Source: Sphaerosporella brunnea (Eukaryota; Ascomycota; Pezizomycetes; Pezizales; Pyronemataceae). From it: a DNA stretch of 24,517 bases. The notes beneath the pieces were generated by a model. It was not told where the DNA came from. It saw nothing but the letters and a program-made list of their open reading frames with translations, and did not search any database. Made by a program: the position numbers and the translations under genes. Location of the stretch: NCBI GenBank assembly GCA_008704415.1, contig VXIS01000495.1:1-24517 (forward strand). The letters are read 5' to 3'. Numbering within the stretch: position 1 is the first letter of the stretch; every line of letters starts with the position of its first letter. Below are positions 20,766 through 24,517 of the stretch, piece after piece.

Positions 20766-20905
20766 GCGCCACCACCACATAGGTCAGGCCACGCGAGCTG
20801 AAAATGTCACCAAATGCGTCGCCCGCTGTATCACTCGCTCCGCCGTGGTCTGGAGACATTGCGCCATAGCAGGGATTTTCCTTCCACCGCGGTTTCGAGG
20901 CAGCA
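20766..20905. other. Short spacer before the hAT element
   Basis: This 140-bp stretch lies between the last coding-like block and the target-site duplication. It may be a continuation of the degenerate frame, interrupted by the hAT insertion. The same flank resumes after the element at 21671-21730. Confidence 0.3.
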
Positions 20906-21670
20906 GCAGTCCGTAGAGATAGACACAAGCCGAGCTGAGGCAAGCCATGAGGAAGGCTCGAGCCAGCTCGGCTTGTAAGAAGATGGGCTCGTCAAGCCGA
21001 GCCAAGCCTGAAAAGCTCGAGCTTTGGCTCGAGCTGCCATACAATTTATGATGTACGAGCCGGTAAATACGAGGTTGCACACAGTGACATTAGAGACGCA
21101 CCTATACTAGGATATATCCGACAGATCTGATCCGGAATCCAAGCCTTCTAGCTCAGCTTCCTGCTCTGCGTCCATGCCCTGCGCGTCGCCGTCGTCCGGA
21201 TGCTCCTGACCATCACCATGCGCACCACCCCCGCGTTCGCTCCGGCTAGGATGGTCTGGCTGGGAGTGACCCGTGCTGTGACCGGCCGCTGGACTCTCGC
21301 TCTACCTGCCCGCTGCACCCTCGCGCTGACCGGTCGCCGAGCCCTCGTCATAACCCTCGCTCTCCCCCGCATCCTCATTCTCGCTATCCTCAACCTCTCT
21401 CTGTCCATCGGCGGCATCCCTGCTGTTTGTAGAATTATTAGTGATGCCGTGGAGTTCCCGGTCATCGGGGTTCGTGTGATTGAGCCAGTTTTTGGGCAGT
21501 GATGCAATTCCACAGAATCTTCTCGATCAACCCGGCTTGGGCCCGCATTTTTCATCTTCGCCCCGGCGACGGCATGTCTAGCTAGCTATAACCAAAGGTT
21601 CCAGCAAAGGCTCGGCTCGTCAGGCAACAGGCTCGAGCCGGCGCGGCTTATGTCCATCACTAGCAGTCCG
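20906..21670. mobile_element. Complete 749-bp hAT-type non-autonomous element
   Basis: The element covers 20914-21662 and is flanked by the direct repeat GCAGTCCG (20906-20913 and 21663-21670). Its ends are TAGAGATAGACACAAGCCG and, read inward from the other side, TAGTGATGGACATAAGCCG. Subterminal GAGCC/GGCTCG clusters (20930-21030 and 21600-21650) are typical binding-site-like repeats of hAT ends. The interior carries, on the minus strand, an acidic coding tail (DREVEDSE-like, then EDAGESEGYDEGSA) with a TAG, plausibly what is left of a longer parent gene. No DDE catalytic residues or zinc finger are visible. Removing the element rejoins CAGCAGTCCG to CGGTGCAGCG. Confidence 0.85.
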
Positions 21671-21730
21671 CGGTGCAGCGCATTGGTGAGCGTGACTCGA
21701 GCAGGTCTATATCGACTATGCCGCTGGCGA

Positions 21731-23180
21731 TTTCTGTTTTGTTGGAATCATATTGTATTCGGCAGCCTGCGGCCATGACATAAGCAGAAAGAAGCGACTA
21801 TGCTACCCCCCGGGTCACGGAGAGCCCGCCACCGGGGCCTGCGGCCCTTCTAAGGAAATCGACAGAGGAAAATCCCACCAGGCCATATACTCGCACCAAG
21901 GGGATTCGTAACAAAGAGAAAAGGGAAGAAAGGAGATAAAGGTCTTCACATGAGGCCCTAATTGGGCCAGCAGCCAATTTTGGTTAAACAAAGAAAATCC
22001 AAAACTGCCTCCGTCCATCTGTCATCTGCCAGCAGATCCAGCAATGAAGTGGATGGCCAGCGTCTCGTAACCCCACCGTCTTTGGTAGCGTCTTTGACCG
22101 CCTTCCATAGCTCCATTTGTTCGGTCTTCCATCTCTTGCAGAATCTGATGAGATGGCCTCGGGTTTGCTTCGCGCCGTAATCGCACCACCAGCATTTTTC
22201 ATGCATTCTTCTATTCGTCCATAGCAGTTACCGTCGGCGCTTTGTTTAGTCTCAGCTGGTAGAAGCGTGAGGCGACTGTCTTGCAGGCTTTGGCAGCTAC
22301 AGGGTTACGCTTGAAGCGTCGCGCCTTAAACTAGCTTTTGGCGCAGTGTTTCCTGAGCCATGCGACGCGGTCTTGTCGTTTGGCCTGGGTAGTAACCCTG
22401 GCGATATACCCAAGCGATGTCATGGCCAGCACGTTGGGGCACTCGGTCTCGGTGCCGTGGCAGCGTTCTGCAGCCATCTTTGCTAGCTGGTCGGCCGCAT
22501 CATTGCCAGGGACGCCGAGGTGACCTGGTACCCATCGAAATTCCAAGTTCCACCCAGAGGCTGACAGGGTGGCCTCAGCGTGGGCGATTTTTGCCAGGAG
22601 CCACGCCCGGGGCCGGGCGTATCCGACTTCGGCCTCTGGAGGGCGGCCTGTGAGTCAGAGATGACACGTACCGTACCCGGGGTACCGGATGTGCCGGTAG
22701 GTAGTCGGCGCTGGGTCAGAGCAAGGCCGGCTACGAGACCAAAGATCTCGACGTCGTATGCCTCCTGGTTATGTATTTTGCCTTGCCTACACAATCGCCA
22801 GTTTGGGTGCTGGTGACTGCTGAATCGCCACAACTCTCGTCCTCCAGCCTGGAGCCGTCAGTATATGTTGCGATCGTCGGTGTTCTGCTGCCATATGATC
22901 GCATTTTATAGGGCGGCGTCTTGTGGTTCTACAACAATGCGGCCGCGACGCTTGCTGCTGACCGGGGTACTTCGTTCAATTGCGCAGGGGCAGCTGGGAA
23001 TGGTAGCTGCCCGCCTGCTTGCTAGGATGGGAGGAGGGTGGTGTTCCGCTGTCCCATCGTAAGCGGTATCATGGATGAACCTCAGTAGGCGTCTGGTTGC
23101 CGTGATGCCCCTGGTGAGCGTTTCAGACCATGCTGGGCTGCGAGACGACCCTAAGGACTCACGAATCCCGGGGACGTCCG
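21731..23180 (-). pseudogene. Tad1-like LINE ORF2 C-terminus and 3' end (outer copy)
   Basis: Read from high to low coordinates, the order is TYTDGSRLED with the first RNase H aspartate (22852-22871), EAYDVEIFGLVAGL with the glutamate, VRVISDSQAAL with the second aspartate, WVPGHLGVPGNDAADQLAK with the His and last aspartate (ending near 22480), then KCWWCDYGAKQTRGHLIRFC, a C-x2-C-x9-H-x4-C knuckle, LLADDRWTEAVLDFL and a TAG at 21958-21960. All four RNase H acidic positions are present, but in different frames separated by indels. Upstream, 22900-23180 has weaker coding character (WSETLTRGITATRRLLRF). The 3' untranslated part ends in AATATGATT and an A/C-rich tail at about 21731. The reverse transcriptase and endonuclease domains are absent. 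Confidence 0.88.
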
Positions 23181-23600
23181 TCTTTTGTTACTCAGTCGTT
23201 CTTGTGCCTAGTCCTAGGCAATCCTGATGGCCGGGCACGAAAAAAGCCCAGTTCTAGTGACTTAAATTGCCTGCTCATCCACTGAGGGTGTCTACGGCCA
23301 GCATCATGTTAAACATCGCTGTCAGGATGCAAATAATGCCCTTCACCAACCTGATGGACCTTTCGTGGACTGCACGCGTGCAGTTGGGACACTAAATCGT
23401 AGTAGCTGACTAGAGACTGTGTGAAGTGTGACAGCATTGGAGTTAGGGTCCAGCTTGTGGATCCAACAACGGTAATGCGATGACCGTATGCATAGTCATC
23501 AACGGTCCGTGTACTAGATCAAGACCGCTATCACAGCTGGAATAGTCCCTGCTACTCTGCCGGGTTGCGAGTTCGAAGATATCCCAATGTAGCCAACACA
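23181..23600. other. Non-coding stretch absent from the left arm
   Basis: I see no gene, repeat or RNA here. Most of it (to 23591) belongs to the 774-bp segment missing from the left arm. An AAAAAAG run lies near 23240 and TGCACGCGTGCA, a 12-bp palindrome, near 23371-23382. Confidence 0.4.
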
Positions 23601-24266
23601 CCTGGCTGGGACATTAGACCACTGCCACGTATTGGTATTTACCGTTCCTCGATCAAATTGCAATACATGACGCTTGAGAAACATCGATGGGGGGATTGTA
23701 AATCAATCTTGATCAGTCATCAGGTTTACCATGGTTTGGTCTCAACTAACCAACGAGGGTACAATAGGAAGGAGTGTTTCCACGGAATGTGAATATGATG
23801 GACACGAGCCGAGCCGGCTCGAATGAACATCATGGCGAGTGCTGGGAATATTAGACCAACACCGACGATTTTACTGCGCGGCGTATTGCTCTGATTGTCG
23901 ATATCCGCTGCAGGTGATATGGTTTTACACAAATGGGTTGGCAGCCATCATGGATTTCCAACTCGCGGTGGCAGTCTGGGAATCGGACTACGTAAAGTTG
24001 GCTCTCCCTACGGCTCCGACTAAGGACCGCTCAGCAGCTTCTTACCACGCTGTGGCGCTGCACTGTCACACAGCCAGCGAGAATTCGTCCCACAGCCGGT
24101 GCGTCAGTGGGTCATTAGCTCTTTTCCAGCATGTTCATTCGGAAAGGTGCGGCAATTTTGTGCCCTCCCCGGATCCCCGCATCCCTCCGCTCTCGCCTGG
24201 AAAATGTGAACTTGATTACAAACAAAAGCCGGCACCCCGATTTCTACGCAAGAAACATGCAAACCC
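23601..24266. other. Gene-poor stretch inside the terminal gene (right)
   Basis: This is the counterpart of 218-878. A plus-strand frame (23839-24396, 185 codons) is open but runs antisense through the terminal gene and has no motif. A GAGCCGAGCCGGCTCG patch is at 23806-23821. I do not support a gene here. Confidence 0.35.
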
Positions 24267-24517
24267 TTATTCTTCCTCCTTTTTATTTTCACCACCTTCC
24301 CGGCCATTTCCGAACCAGCCACCCTCCACCCAGCGAATGACCGTCTCCAAAACCTCCTTGATAAATTCAGGTGTAGCCGCGTGGCTCTTCATTTGACGGA
24401 TGCGCCTGGCGCAGATACGAGCTGCATCTGGCGATGCAGCAGCAATGCGGATGAGATGTTCCACCTCGGCGTAGGTGAACAACTGGGTCCTGTCGCCCGG
24501 GGGCATGGCCACATTTT
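24267..24517 (-). CDS. C-terminal end of an unidentified protein (right copy)
   Basis: An open frame enters from the right window edge and stops at 24267, giving at least 81 residues, about ten more at the N-terminal side than the left copy (VAMPPGDRTQLFTYAEVEH). The helical Ala/Arg-rich segment and the Gly/Glu/Lys-rich end are identical in the two arms. There is no in-frame ATG that looks like a true start near the edge, so the gene continues outside. It points toward the telomere. The function is not recognised. Confidence 0.45.
   Translation of the reverse strand, partial: NVAMPPGDRTQLFTYAEVEHLIRIAAASPDAARICARRIRQMKSHAATPEFIKEVLETVIRWVEGGWFGNGREGGENKKEEE

Larger units (their letters stand above)
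12286..24483 (-). repeat. Right arm of the inverted repeat, cleaner copy
   Basis: This arm mirrors the left arm feature by feature: telomere, repeat protein gene, hAT fragment, inner LINE, long degenerate frame, hAT element, outer LINE, terminal partial gene. Its telomere repeats and its 30-bp and 12-bp coding repeats are regular, and its LINE RNase H frame is open for 236 codons, so its sequence quality appears good. Bases 24484-24517 continue past the point where the left arm is cut by the window edge. Confidence 0.96.

Noticed and set aside
23555..23600. tRNA-like T-arm (GAGTTCGAAG)
   Set aside because: The flanking bases do not pair as a T-stem and no matching acceptor, D or anticodon arms were found.

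Overview
This window is almost entirely one long inverted repeat centred on a telomere tract. Bases 1 to about 12285 are the reverse complement of about 12286 to 24483: position 1 pairs with 24483, and the same landmarks run outward in mirror order on both sides. The centre (12286-12382) is a clean run of CCCTAA repeats, next to a ragged run of TTAGGG-like sequence (about 12238-12285). The layout is therefore two copies of one subtelomere joined head to head at the chromosome tip. TTAGGG telomeres, Tad1-like non-LTR retrotransposon 3' ends, a small hAT-type transposon and many broken coding frames suggest a filamentous ascomycete. I cannot name the species.

The right arm is the cleaner copy, read here from the tip (about 12383) inward: a short stem-loop spacer and a second small TTAGGG block; a minus-strand gene (start codon at 13016) encoding a Gln-rich repeat protein with a Gly-rich tail that runs into the telomeric repeats; a truncated hAT fragment (about 13250-13636); a degenerate plus-strand coding area with repeated Trp-Glu-Trp modules (13640-14990); an inner LINE 3' fragment (about 15290-16321, plus strand); an open minus-strand frame stopped by that LINE tail (16306-16686); a gene-poor stretch (16690-17683); a long, apparently intronless and degenerate plus-strand coding region (17684 to about 20765) that resembles a capsid-type protein more than a host enzyme; a complete 749-bp hAT-type element with an 8-bp target-site duplication (20914-21662); an outer LINE 3' fragment (21731 to about 23180, minus strand); a gene-poor stretch; and the C-terminus of an unidentified gene leaving the window (24267-24517, minus strand).

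The left arm repeats this order in mirror image, with two differences. It lacks 774 bp present on the right (22818-23591). It also matches closely up to about 7 kb and then becomes an insertion-rich, frame-breaking version of the same sequence: its inner part is roughly 12% and then 25-30% longer than the matching right-arm sequence. That pattern fits an unpolished or single-read copy of the same molecule, such as a fold-back or missed-adapter read at a chromosome end, better than a biological duplication. A real telomere-telomere fusion or inverted duplication is not excluded.

No intact host metabolic gene, rRNA, tRNA or CRISPR array was seen. Nearly everything is mobile-element debris, decayed coding sequence and telomere-proximal repeats. 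Several reading frames become convincing only when the two arms are compared, because each carries different small indels.
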